A stretch of DNA of 64,000 nucleotides, taken from NCBI GenBank assembly GCA_965117015.1, contig OZ220747.1, forward strand, positions 558,001-622,000, read 5' to 3'. Origin of the DNA: Aldehydirespirator sp965117015. GTDB taxonomy: Bacteria; Actinomycetota; Acidimicrobiia; Acidimicrobiales; Aldehydirespiratoraceae. The notes beneath the pieces are model-generated. The model was not told where the DNA came from and did no database searches. It was given only the letters and a program-made list of their open reading frames with translations. Position 1 is the stretch's first letter. Every line of letters starts with the position of its first letter. This document shows, piece after piece, positions 1 through 7,427 of the stretch. The translations under genes and the position numbers were made by a program.

Positions 1-644
1 CAGTGGCGAACCACGACGGACCGGCCGGGCGCTACCCGTTCCTTCGTCTCGACTCGTCGCTCGACGAGCACCTACCCATGAGCCTCGCCGCCTTCGGTGA
101 GAACACGCTCAAGCTCGCGGGCCGCTGCTTCGACGAGGTGATCCTGCACACCTACTTCACCGACGAGACGGTGGCGCGCTGCGTCGAGACGGTGCGGTCC
201 GCGGCCGAGCTGGCCGGCCGCGATCCGTCCGATGTGCGGGTTTGGTCGTGCTTCGCCACCGTCGGCGACCACCTGCCCTACGAGGCCCGGATGATGAAGA
301 CGGTGGGACGGCTGGCCACGTACCTTCAGGGCTACGGCGAGCTGCTGGTGAACACCAACCGGTGGGACCTGGCCGCACTCCAGCGCTTCCGGGAGCATCC
401 GGTAGTGACGACCCGCCGGGGCGCGATCGACGCCGGGGCCACCACGGAGGAACTCGAGCAGCTGGCCGAGATCATCCCCGAGGAGTGGTTAGCCCCCGCA
501 GCCACCGGCACACCCGAGCAGTGCGCCCAAGCGGTGCAGCACCAACTCGACCTCGGCTGCGACGCCGTCATCATGCACGGCGCCACCCCGCAAGAGCTGG
601 AGCCAGTAGTAGCCGCCTACCGCACCACCAAGTCCCGCGATTAG
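1..644 (+). CDS. LLM-class (F420-type) oxidoreductase, C-terminal part
   Basis: The left edge of the window cuts this gene. The readable frame starts at base 3 and gives 213 residues, the C-terminal portion of a luciferase-like monooxygenase-fold oxidoreductase. The visible part contains the AFGENTLKLAG and FDEVILHTYFTDET stretches and a late 'ATGTPEQCAQAVQHQLDLGCDAVIMHGATP' type segment (positions 165-197) that resembles the end of actinobacterial F420-dependent LLM proteins of the TIGR03857 type. The GTG at base 3 is unlikely to be the true start because the barrel's N-terminal half is missing. The substrate cannot be named. It is followed by 213 non-coding bases that contain hairpins. Family call from sequence resemblance; F420 use is inferred from the family. 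Confidence 0.8.
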   Translation, partial: VANHDGPAGRYPFLRLDSSLDEHLPMSLAAFGENTLKLAGRCFDEVILHTYFTDETVARCVETVRSAAELAGRDPSDVRVWSCFATVGDHLPYEARMMKTVGRLATYLQGYGELLVNTNRWDLAALQRFREHPVVTTRRGAIDAGATTEELEQLAEIIPEEWLAPAATGTPEQCAQAVQHQLDLGCDAVIMHGATPQELEPVVAAYRTTKSRD

Positions 645-723
645 CGGATCGATGGGCGACGCGATCGCGTCGGCGCGGCATCGGCTCTAGACGACGGGTC
701 TCGGTAGGCGCTCGCCGTTTGCC

Positions 724-757
724 GTTCGCGGACCCGCGAACAGCTGTGCGAGTTCGC
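724..757. promoter_or_regulatory. Overlapping inverted repeats upstream of the RNA ligase
   Basis: Bases 724-731 (GTTCGCGG) are the reverse complement of 734-741 (CCGCGAAC). The GCGAAC at 736-741 can instead pair with GTTCGC at 752-757. The two pairings exclude each other. The structure could end the upstream transcript, act as an operator, or form alternative hairpins. It is not a LexA box of the actinobacterial kind, which has the order GAAC-N4-GTTC. Seen directly; role inferred. Confidence 0.5.
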
Positions 758-778
758 TGCACACATCTCAGTTGGACG

Positions 779-857
779 CCAATAATTGATCCTAATTGGC
801 ATTATTTTTCAGTAGAGGACATCATAGCACGTCTTAGATGTTGATTACACTTAGCTC
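779..857 (+). promoter_or_regulatory. AT-rich leader and probable promoter of the RNA ligase
   Basis: This stretch is far richer in A+T than everything around it. It contains a CCAAT-N11-ATTGG inverted repeat (779-799), a run of T (804-809) and a possible -10 element TACACT (846-851) only six bases before the ATG at 858. No Shine-Dalgarno sequence is visible, so a leaderless or near-leaderless transcript is plausible. The -35 region is poor. Promoter assignment is an inference. Confidence 0.45.
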
Positions 858-2096
858 ATGGCTGAACTGGGAGATGTCTGCGATCCTTCCCTCGTTGACG
901 AGGCCGTCGGCGCCGGGCTCGTGTCCGTGCAGACGGACGGCCGGCTGAGGATCCTGAACTACACGGCCAGGGCGACCTACTCGAGGTCCTGGAACGAGGC
1001 GACGGTCGCCTGCCGCGGCCTCATCCTCGACGACGCCGACCGGGTCGTGGCCCGGCCGTTCCCGAAGTTCTTCGGGCCGACGGAGCCCGATGCCCCCGCC
1101 ATCCCTTCGGGACAACCGATGGAGATCACTGCGAAGCTGGACGGGTCACTCGGGATCGCCTACACCCACCCGGAGGGCGGGGTCCGCTTGGCGACCCGGG
1201 GATCGCTGACCTCCCACCAAGCCATCGAGGCAACCCGCATCTGGCACGAGAAGTACCGCCACATCGTCATTCCCGAGGGCGTCACTCCCCTGTTCGAGAT
1301 CATCTACCCCGACAACCGTGTGGTGCTTGACTACGGCGACATGCGAGACCTCGTGCTCATCGCCTTGATCGACATCGAGACGGGTGCCGACATCGAAACA
1401 AACGATCTTGACTGGCCCGGACCTCGGGCCGATACTGCGAGCTTCGCTGACTTCGAAGCGCTGGTGGCCCACATCGTCACACCCGGTGAGACGGATCGCG
1501 AGGGCTACGTGGCCCGATTCGCGGCCGGCGAGGCTGCGCCGCACATCCGCTTCAAGTTGAAGTTCCCCTCCTACGTGGCCGCCCACCGCGTGACCTTCGG
1601 GCTCACCTCCAGCCGCGTCTGGGAGGTTGCGGCAGTGCGTGCCGCCGCCCGGATGGGCGTGCCGCCGAAGACCACGGCTGTGCGCCTCAGACTCTCCCCT
1701 GAGACGGTCTCCGGACTGCTCGGCCAGGGCGAGGATCCTGTCGAAGGACTGCGCGCCGCGCTGCCCGAGGAATTCCTGCCCTGGTACGACAGCGAGGTCG
1801 CCGACTGTACGGCGAGGGCCGACGAGCGGATCCGCCTCTACGAGTCGATTGCCCGCCAAGCGGCTGCCAACGCCTCCGACAACTCCGATCGCGCCTTCGC
1901 GGCCGCGGCACAACGTCTCGCCGCAGACAACGGCGTGCATCCCGGCCCAATCTTCGCCCTCCGCAACGGCCGCGCCGACGCCCGGCTCTCCATATGGACC
2001 CAGACCAAGCCCAGCGGCCCCGGCGACCGCGCCACGGCCACCAGACCGCATGCCCTAGCTATCGACACGGAAGGATGCGCTCCGACTGAGATCTGA
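858..2096 (+). CDS. T4 Rnl1-type ATP-dependent RNA ligase
   Basis: The 412-residue protein carries the nucleotidyl-transferase motifs of T4 RNA ligase 1 in order and near T4 spacing. Motif I is KLDGSLG with the predicted AMP-accepting Lys93. There is a conserved RG at 53-54, TRGS near 113-116, motif IIIa FEIIYPDN with Glu148, motif IV EGYV with Glu215, and motif V KLKF with Lys233 and Lys235. Rnl1-family enzymes join 5'-phosphate and 3'-hydroxyl RNA ends and often repair cleaved tRNA. The C-terminal 170 residues are not recognised. ATG 858 follows an AT-rich leader. No kinase/phosphatase (Pnkp) partner lies nearby, but an NYN nuclease-like gene is convergent just downstream. Its base composition upstream hints at transfer from phage or another genome. 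Confidence 0.85.
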   Translation: MAELGDVCDPSLVDEAVGAGLVSVQTDGRLRILNYTARATYSRSWNEATVACRGLILDDADRVVARPFPKFFGPTEPDAPAIPSGQPMEITAKLDGSLGIAYTHPEGGVRLATRGSLTSHQAIEATRIWHEKYRHIVIPEGVTPLFEIIYPDNRVVLDYGDMRDLVLIALIDIETGADIETNDLDWPGPRADTASFADFEALVAHIVTPGETDREGYVARFAAGEAAPHIRFKLKFPSYVAAHRVTFGLTSSRVWEVAAVRAAARMGVPPKTTAVRLRLSPETVSGLLGQGEDPVEGLRAALPEEFLPWYDSEVADCTARADERIRLYESIARQAAANASDNSDRAFAAAAQRLAADNGVHPGPIFALRNGRADARLSIWTQTKPSGPGDRATATRPHALAIDTEGCAPTEI

Positions 2097-2133
2097 GTTC
2101 TTGCTCTTGTCGTAGGGGGTGGTTACCCTGCTG

Positions 2134-2167
2134 TGCATCCCCCCAGTCGCTTCGGTGGCTGGGTGCA
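2134..2167. terminator. UUCG-loop hairpin between RNA ligase and NYN gene
   Basis: CCCAGTCGC (2142-2150) pairs with GTGGCTGGG (2155-2163) across a TTCG tetraloop, with G-T wobbles. The outer TGCA at 2134-2137 can pair with TGCA at 2164-2167. It sits 37 bases after the ligase stop and directly next to a second hairpin. A terminator for the ligase transcript is the simplest reading, although no T-run follows. Confidence 0.55.
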
Positions 2168-2189
2168 GGCCCCGGTTCCGGCCGGGGCC
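2168..2189 (-). terminator. GGCCCCGG/CCGGGGCC hairpin after the NYN gene
   Basis: A perfect eight-base stem, GGCCCCGG (2168-2175) and CCGGGGCC (2182-2189), with a six-base loop. It lies ten bases beyond the stop codon of the minus-strand NYN gene. A bidirectional terminator for the two convergent genes is likely; the tail is not U-rich on either strand. Confidence 0.6.
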
Positions 2190-2198
2190 TTGCGTTTC

Positions 2199-2843
2199 CT
2201 ACCAACTGCTCGGCTTGTGGATCGGGCCTTTGTGGTCATAGACGACCGGCGGCAACTGAGTCCGAGCGAGGGCGCCTGCCCGTACCTGCTTGAAGAACGT
2301 GCCATGGAGCCGGCCAGACCGCTTCCGCTTCGGGTGAGGGTTGATGATGCCAACCTTGATGCCGGCGTCGTCTTGCGCGATGCGCACAGCTTCCGCCAAG
2401 TCCGAATCGTTGCTGACGACCACCGCCGTGTCGCATTCGCCCATGAACGCATCCCGCAACAGGCACGCCGCCAGATTGACGTCCGAGCCCTTCTCCTCGG
2501 TGCGAAGTACCTCAACAGTGCGATGCGGTGGCGCCACCAGCGGCATCCTCCGAGGACGGGTGGCGAAATGCCCGTAGTGAACTTCAATGAGCGGCAGCGT
2601 TCCGAGCGCTCTCAAGTAGGTGTCCTGCCGGGCCGGGGCTTGAGGATCGTGCGGCAGTGCGGAGATCCGAGCTGTGAAGTACCGGATCTTGACGATGTTG
2701 TCGCGAGGCAGCAGCAGCCGGCAGAACGCCTCGTAGTCGAGCCACTTGTACGGCGTGTCCTTCACGGCGCCGTAGTAGAAGTTGAATCCGTCGATGTAGA
2801 CGATCGTTCTGGGCGGTGATGGCATCCCGCTCAGAGTAGACAT
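2199..2843 (-). CDS. NYN-domain (PIN-like, LabA/DUF88 type) protein
   Basis: This 214-residue protein opens with TIVYIDGFNFYYG, the first acidic motif of NYN/LabA-type PIN-like domains. It also has GSDVNLAACLLRDA near residue 120 and VVVSNDSDLAEAV near 141-153. Asp18, Glu117, Asp121, Asp146 and Asp148 would form the metal-binding acidic cluster. Members are predicted or proven RNases. I chose ATG 2843 over an in-frame ATG at 2882 because the domain begins about ten residues later and homologous start sites are short. The gene is convergent with the RNA ligase and divergent, with a 49-base gap, from the DUF1905 gene. An RNA-processing role is inferred from the fold only; the target is unknown. 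Confidence 0.8.
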   Translation of the reverse strand: MSTLSGMPSPPRTIVYIDGFNFYYGAVKDTPYKWLDYEAFCRLLLPRDNIVKIRYFTARISALPHDPQAPARQDTYLRALGTLPLIEVHYGHFATRPRRMPLVAPPHRTVEVLRTEEKGSDVNLAACLLRDAFMGECDTAVVVSNDSDLAEAVRIAQDDAGIKVGIINPHPKRKRSGRLHGTFFKQVRAGALARTQLPPVVYDHKGPIHKPSSW

Positions 2844-2892
2844 CTTGTATCCGACAACCCCGTCAGGGCATGACAGCATCAATGGAGATCGG

Positions 2893-3384
2893 ATGTCGGA
2901 ACTGGGAGAGCAGCGGTTCGTGGGGGTGCTCTATGAGTTGCCGTCGAACTACTCGCACATCATGAACGTGGCTCTGGATGTTCCCGCCGCGGTGTCGGAT
3001 GCGTTCGGGCTGCGGGGCCATGTGCCGGTCGTGGGCAGTGCTGATGGGGCGGAGTTGACTGCGACCCTGGTGCCGGTTGGTGGTGGCCGCCACCGGCTGT
3101 TTCTCAACGCTGCGGTCCGGGGTGCTATCGGCAAGGGTGCCGGCGACTCGGTGGAGATCCGGATCCGTCTCGATCGCAGCGATCGCACGCCGGAGACTCC
3201 AGCGGACCTGCGGGAGGCTCTGGCCGAGGACGGTGCGTCGGCAGCATGGGAGGCGCTTGCACCTTCGAGACGCAAGGAACTCCTCGTTTGGCTGGCCGAC
3301 GCGAAGCGGGACCAGACTCGTGCCGCTCGCATCGGCCGCATCGCGCAGACCGCTGCCGAGGAGGGCACACCCCGTCTGGAGTGA
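2893..3384 (+). CDS. DUF1905 and YdeI/OmpD-associated domain protein
   Basis: The 163-residue product has an N-terminal beta-rich DUF1905-like domain (about residues 5-90, with F-G-L-R-G-H-V-P-V and A-V-R-G-A-I-G-K-G-A-G-D stretches). It is followed by the C-terminal helix motif of the 'bacteriocin-protection, YdeI/OmpD-associated' family: LREALAEDGASAAWEAL, then APSRRKELLVWLADAKRDQT and RAARI. The biochemical function of this family is unsettled. ATG 2893 is preceded by GGAGA six bases upstream, so it is preferred over a GTG-less in-frame extension to 2845. It is divergent from the NYN gene and convergent with the cupin gene, so it is probably a single-gene transcript. Confidence 0.82.
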   Translation: MSELGEQRFVGVLYELPSNYSHIMNVALDVPAAVSDAFGLRGHVPVVGSADGAELTATLVPVGGGRHRLFLNAAVRGAIGKGAGDSVEIRIRLDRSDRTPETPADLREALAEDGASAAWEALAPSRRKELLVWLADAKRDQTRAARIGRIAQTAAEEGTPRLE

Positions 3385-3393
3385 ACCGACCGC

Positions 3394-3990
3394 CTAGGTC
3401 CGGTCGGGGCGGGCTTCGATTATCTGGCTGTCGTCGTCGTAGACCTGCCATTGGCCGTTCCTGCCGTGCCAGAACAGGCGGCCGGTGAGCCGTTCGAGGG
3501 CGAGGCCGTAGCAGTGGAAGTTCGTCGCCGGGCCCTCGATGTGGATCGAGTGCACGTCGTCGTGGAGCATCGCCACACCGGTGCCCCGCTCGACCATCAC
3601 CTCGCGCCGCACTTCAGGCTCCTCTCCGCCTGCGCACGGGCCGTACAGGCGGTTCAGCTCCTGGCCGCGCATCCCCACGATCACCGCCCAGGTCCTGTGC
3701 TCGTGCGGCGGGGCGGACGTTCCGTCGCCCACGCTCTGGACGTACAACGCCAACTCGTCGTCGTCGTTCTGCGCGATCCGGTAGCTGAACGAGGCCCCCG
3801 GAGCGTCCGGGGGCGGGAAGTCCTCTTCGCTAAACAGGTCGTCGCGCTCGGCCAGTTGCAGCAGCCGCTCCTTGATGCGCTCCAGGCCGGCCCGATCCAT
3901 GCCTCCGTGCTCGCGGCCGTGGGCGTCGATCTTGGCTATGTCCTCCATGGCGTCGGCCACCGCTGCGGCCCGCTCGGCTGCCCGGTCCAT
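3394..3990 (-). CDS. Cysteine dioxygenase-like cupin
   Basis: This 198-residue protein matches the cysteine-dioxygenase-like cupins. The first cupin motif is PPHEHRTWAVIVGMRGQELNRLY with His96 and His98. The second metal site is probably His147 or His150 in LHDDVHSIHIEG. These would bind the Fe(II) used to oxidise a small thiol such as cysteine or 3-mercaptopropionate. The N-terminal 60 residues are helical, as in the family. The thiol substrate cannot be decided from sequence. The downstream stop is 9 bases from the convergent DUF1905 gene, and the start is 56 bases from the divergent Nudix fusion gene, so the two may share a promoter region. Confidence 0.75.
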   Translation of the reverse strand: MDRAAERAAAVADAMEDIAKIDAHGREHGGMDRAGLERIKERLLQLAERDDLFSEEDFPPPDAPGASFSYRIAQNDDDELALYVQSVGDGTSAPPHEHRTWAVIVGMRGQELNRLYGPCAGGEEPEVRREVMVERGTGVAMLHDDVHSIHIEGPATNFHCYGLALERLTGRLFWHGRNGQWQVYDDDSQIIEARPDRT

Positions 3991-4046
3991 CTCGCTGACG
4001 CCTCCTTCGGGCCAAGGCCCGATGCGGCCTATTGTCGGGCACCATT

Positions 4047-5333
4047 ATGGCAAGCAAGAGAAGCGCCGGCCTGATACTTCACCGACGGAACGCCGACGGT
4101 GTGGTCGAAGTGCTGCTGGTGCATCCCGGCGGGCCGTTCTGGGCCAACAAGGACGCCCACGCCTGGTCGATCCCCAAGGGCGAGTACGTCGAGGGCGAGG
4201 ACGCCGAGACGGTGGCCCTGCGGGAGTTCGAGGAGGAGTTGGGATCGCCGCCGCCGGACGGGCTGAGGCTCTTCCTCGGCGAGTTCGGCCAGCCCAGCCG
4301 CAAGCGGGTCAGCGCATGGGTGATCGAGTCCGACTTCGACGCCACGCACGCGGTCAGCAACACCTTCGAGCTCGAATGGCCACCCGGCTCGGGCCAGGTC
4401 CGTGAGTACCCGGAGGTGGACAAGGCGGCCTGGTGGACGATCGATGCGGCTCGAACGAAGCTGCACAAGGGCCAGTTGCCGATACTCGACGCCTTGGTCG
4501 AGGTCTTCGAGGACGGCGGCGCTCGGGCACGCGACACCACCGAGGCGATCTCGGCGCAGCGGACCCGGCTCCTGATTCGGGCAGGCGAGCACACCGGACC
4601 CACTGCTCATCTGGCCCCGGGCTGCGTGCAAGCCAACGTGGTGGTGCTGCCCCGGGCGGTGGCCCCCGACTTCGTGACGTTCGCGGCCCGCAATCCCAAG
4701 CCTTGTCCCATCGTGGAGGTCGTGGAACACGGTACGGAAGCCGTGCACTCCGCGCCGGGCAGCGACCTGCGTACCGACGTTCCCCGGTACCGGCTGTTCG
4801 TCGGCGGCGCCCACACCGACTCGGCCACCGACGCCACCGCCTGGTGGCGAGACGACCTGGTGTCGGTGCTGCTGGGATGCAGCTTCAGCTTCGAGGCGGC
4901 TCTGATACGGGCCGGGCTTCCGGTGCGCCACATCGAGCAGGGCTGCAACGTGCCCATGTACATCACGGACCGCCAGTCCGAGCCGGCCGGGGACTTCGCC
5001 GGCCCGCTGGTGGTGTCGATGCGGCCCATGCCCGCCGGGTCAGTCGAGCAGGCCGGGCGGATCACCGAGGCCTATCCAGCGGCCCACGGCGGCCCGGTGC
5101 ACGTCGGCGATCCTGCTGACTTGGGCATTGAGGACCTGCACGCCCCCGACTTCGGCGACCCCGTGAACATCCACGCAGGCGAGGTGCCGATGTTCTGGGC
5201 CTGCGGCGTCACCCCGCAGCTGGCCATCGCCAACGCCCGTCCCGAGATCGCCATCACCCACGAGCCCGGACACATGTTCATCACCGATCTGCCCGCCGAA
5301 GCGAACCCCTCACCCGATCCGGAATCCCGGTAG
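4047..5333 (+). CDS. Nudix hydrolase fused to YcsI/D-glutamate-cyclase-like (DUF1445) domain
   Basis: This 428-residue protein combines two complete domains. Residues 1 to about 155 are a Nudix hydrolase with a perfect box from Gly45 to Gly66 (GEYVEGE then REFEEELG). Residues from about 165 to 428 are a full-length DUF1445 'putative hydro-lyase' like Bacillus YcsI. It shows AGEHTGPTAHLAPGCVQAN, RNPKPCPIVEV, LRTDVPRYR, WRDDLVSVLLGCSFSFE, RHIEQGCNVPMY, GDPADLGI and FWACGVTPQ. Relatives include the mammalian D-glutamate cyclase C14orf159/DGLUCY, which converts D-glutamate to 5-oxo-D-proline. The joint activity is unknown. ATG 4047 is used; a TTG at 4032 is possible. The frame is open across the junction with no sign of assembly error. 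Confidence 0.88.
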   Translation: MASKRSAGLILHRRNADGVVEVLLVHPGGPFWANKDAHAWSIPKGEYVEGEDAETVALREFEEELGSPPPDGLRLFLGEFGQPSRKRVSAWVIESDFDATHAVSNTFELEWPPGSGQVREYPEVDKAAWWTIDAARTKLHKGQLPILDALVEVFEDGGARARDTTEAISAQRTRLLIRAGEHTGPTAHLAPGCVQANVVVLPRAVAPDFVTFAARNPKPCPIVEVVEHGTEAVHSAPGSDLRTDVPRYRLFVGGAHTDSATDATAWWRDDLVSVLLGCSFSFEAALIRAGLPVRHIEQGCNVPMYITDRQSEPAGDFAGPLVVSMRPMPAGSVEQAGRITEAYPAAHGGPVHVGDPADLGIEDLHAPDFGDPVNIHAGEVPMFWACGVTPQLAIANARPEIAITHEPGHMFITDLPAEANPSPDPESR

Positions 5334-5389
5334 AAAAGGACGCATACGGTCCCCAACCACAGGGATTTGAGGGACGGCTGGGAGGTGCC

Positions 5390-5821
5390 ATGCGGGAGAT
5401 GACCACTGAAGAGGCGCTGGCGTTCCTCGCCACCGGCACTCGCACCGGCAAGGTTGCCTGGGTCGCCTCCGACGGACGGCCCCATGTGGCCCCGATCTGG
5501 TTCATTGTCGAGGACGGCGAGATCCTGTTCAACACCGGCGCCGGAGCGGGCAAGGCACGAGCCATGCAGCGCGATCCCCGCATCTCGCTTCTGGTCGACC
5601 TCGAGGAGCCGCCCTACGCGTTCGTGAAAGTCGACGGAACCGTCGAGATCACCGAGGATCCCGACGAACTGCTGCGAGTCGCCACCCTCATCGGCGGCCG
5701 ATACATGGGCGCGGACCAGGCCGAGGCCTACGGCGCCCGCAACGGTGTGCCCGGCGAGTGCCTGATCCGGTTGCGCCCCACGAGCATCGCCGGCTTCGAC
5801 GGCATCGCGGACTGGGACTGA
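5390..5821 (+). CDS. PPOX-class (pyridoxamine 5'-phosphate oxidase-like) F420/FMN flavoprotein
   Basis: A 143-residue split-barrel flavin-binding protein. It shows the typical start MTTEEALAFLATGTRTGKVAWV, the strand pair DGRPHVAPIWFIVEDGEILFNT, KARAMQRDPRISLLVD and a late R-L-R-P-T-S-I-A-G-F motif. Single-domain proteins of this length in actinobacteria are usually annotated PPOX-class F420-dependent oxidoreductases; FMN or heme binding are alternatives. ATG 5390 follows GGGAGG eleven bases upstream (GGGAGGTGCC). It is convergent with the oxygenase at 5888 across a hairpin. Family assignment is firm, cofactor is inferred. Confidence 0.82.
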   Translation: MREMTTEEALAFLATGTRTGKVAWVASDGRPHVAPIWFIVEDGEILFNTGAGAGKARAMQRDPRISLLVDLEEPPYAFVKVDGTVEITEDPDELLRVATLIGGRYMGADQAEAYGARNGVPGECLIRLRPTSIAGFDGIADWD

Positions 5822-5837
5822 CGAGCCCGCGCCGCCG

Positions 5838-5864
5838 GGTCGCCTGTGCCCCGGCAGGCGGACC
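5838..5864. terminator. Bidirectional terminator-like hairpin
   Basis: GGTCGCCTG (5838-5846) pairs with CAGGCGGACC (5855-5864) with one bulged G and an eight-base loop. It lies between two convergent genes (stops at 5821 and 5888), which is where a shared terminator is expected. Confidence 0.55.
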
Positions 5865-5887
5865 AGACTGAAGGTTGATCGCGTTGC

Positions 5888-6895
5888 TCAGTAAGTGGTC
5901 TTCTCGATCATCAGGCGGATCCACTCGCCCGAGGTGACCGGTTCGTGGCGGGGCGGGTCGTCGGGCGAGGTGCAGGTGGGGATGCACTCGATAAGCGCGT
6001 CGTAGGCGGGCTGGTGGAAGAAGGCGACCGAGATGCGGTCGCCGGTGACATCCTCCGGCACGATCACCCGGTGCTGGGTCGACACCCAGCGGTCGTTCGT
6101 CCACGCCGCCATCAGATCGCCGAGATTCACCACGAACGATCCGGGCACCGAGGGCACGTCCTCCCAGTTGCCCTCCGGTGACAGGATCTGCAGTCCCGGC
6201 TGGCCGTCGTGGTACAGGATGGTGAGGCTGCCCCAGTCCGTGTGAGGTCCTCGCCGGTACTGGCCCTCCAGCGGTGGCCCCTCCAGAGCCGGGTAGTGGA
6301 GGACGGCCAGGCCGGTGATGTGCTCGGCGATCTTGTCGTCGAACCAGCGCTCGTCCAGGTCCAGCGCCAGCGCCATCAGCCTCATCAGCTTGGCGGCCAG
6401 ATCCTCCAGCACCGCGTAGCACTCGTTGAGCGCGTCCTTGAAGTCTGGGACTCGCTCGGGATCGGGCCAAACGTTGGGCGCGAAGAACGCCGACCTCCCC
6501 TCGTCCTGCCCGTGGTGAGAGCCGGCCCGGGCGGCGGCCGCGGGATCGTCGAAGCGGCCGACGGTGTACAGCTCGGCCAGGTCTGGAGGCGTCACCTCGT
6601 CATGGGCCAGCGCGAGGGCCGAACTCCTCAACGGCACGTAGCCCCTCAGATTGTCGGCCTGGCGAGCCCAGGACATCTTCTCGTCAAGGGGCAGGGAGAA
6701 CAGCCGGCGCGAGGCGGCGTCGACCCTCCGCACAACCTGGTCCGGCACGCCGTGACCAGTGATCACCAGGAAGCCCACGTCCTCACAGGCCCGCCGGAGT
6801 ATCTCCACGACTTCGTCACGCCGCGATCCCGGCTCGAACGCACCGGACAGGTCGACCAGCGGCACCCGGGACACGACTCCGGTTGTAACTGTCAC
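5888..6895 (-). CDS. Isopenicillin-N-synthase/thymine-hydroxylase-type 2-oxoglutarate oxygenase (paralogue A)
   Basis: A 335-residue 2-oxoglutarate and Fe(II)-dependent oxygenase. The DIOX_N region starts RVPLVDLSGAF and includes GFLVITGHGVPD. The iron triad is His218 and Asp220 (HTDWGSLTILYHDG) and His275 (STQHRV), and Arg287-I-S289 would bind 2-oxoglutarate. GTG 6895 is preferred because the preceding codons overlap the 3' end of the deaminase gene and look non-coding; AAGGGG lies about 13 bases upstream. It is about two-thirds identical by eye to the gene at 7428, from which it is separated by the deaminase. The family includes thymine-7-hydroxylase, flavone and penicillin synthases, so the substrate must come from context. 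Confidence 0.88.
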   Translation of the reverse strand: MTVTTGVVSRVPLVDLSGAFEPGSRRDEVVEILRRACEDVGFLVITGHGVPDQVVRRVDAASRRLFSLPLDEKMSWARQADNLRGYVPLRSSALALAHDEVTPPDLAELYTVGRFDDPAAAARAGSHHGQDEGRSAFFAPNVWPDPERVPDFKDALNECYAVLEDLAAKLMRLMALALDLDERWFDDKIAEHITGLAVLHYPALEGPPLEGQYRRGPHTDWGSLTILYHDGQPGLQILSPEGNWEDVPSVPGSFVVNLGDLMAAWTNDRWVSTQHRVIVPEDVTGDRISVAFFHQPAYDALIECIPTCTSPDDPPRHEPVTSGEWIRLMIEKTTY

Positions 6896-6932
6896 GGCCT
6901 GCGCACACCCCTTGCCGTCGCCTGGCGCCAGA

Positions 6933-7415
6933 TTACTCGGGCCCGTCCTTGCGGCCGCCCGCACTCGAGGGCAGGCTCGACCACGCCTCGGGGCCGCTCG
7001 CCATCCAGTCGTTGAACATGTCGACGCAGGCTTGATCATGCAGTCGCGTCGTCGAGACACCGGCCGACGCGAGCCAGTCCAGCGCCTCGTCGGACCAGCT
7101 CTCGCTGTCGCCCACCACCACCGCACCGATGCCGAGGAATCGCACCAGTCCGGCGCAATACCAGCAGGGGGTCATGGTGGTCACGAGGGCGGTGCCCGCG
7201 TAGTCGCTCAATACTCCTGCGTCCCGGATGGCGACGGTCTCGGCATGGAGCAGGAAGTCCCCATGTTGGACGTTGCCGTTGCAGCCCGCGCCCAGCACCG
7301 TGCCATCGGCATCGACCAGAGCTGCGCCGATGGGTACTCCACCCTCGGCCAGTCCCCTCCGAGCCTGGTCGTACGCGAGCTTCAGGAGCCCCCCTGGGTC
7401 AGGCCGCCCCGCCAC
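6933..7415 (-). CDS. Cytosine-deaminase-like nucleoside/nucleobase deaminase
   Basis: A 160-residue zinc deaminase. The signature is HAE (His57, Glu59) and PCWYC (Cys84, Cys87), preceded by GGVPIGAALV. Overall length, the GGVPIGAxL segment and the late VVVGDSESW stretch resemble yeast Fcy1 cytosine deaminase more than the tRNA adenosine deaminase TadA. A zinc-activated water would replace the amino group of cytosine, 5-methylcytosine or a related base. The start is GTG 7415, 12 bases downstream of the stop of the upstream oxygenase. It lies between two paralogous oxygenases on the same strand, with 37 bases to the next start, so one transcript is likely. The exact base is inferred. Confidence 0.85.
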   Translation of the reverse strand: MAGRPDPGGLLKLAYDQARRGLAEGGVPIGAALVDADGTVLGAGCNGNVQHGDFLLHAETVAIRDAGVLSDYAGTALVTTMTPCWYCAGLVRFLGIGAVVVGDSESWSDEALDWLASAGVSTTRLHDQACVDMFNDWMASGPEAWSSLPSSAGGRKDGPE

Positions 7416-7427
7416 CTACGAGCCCGA

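Noticed and set aside
724..741. SOS (LexA) box
   Set aside because: The arms are GTTC...GAAC, the reverse order of the actinobacterial GAAC-N4-GTTC site.
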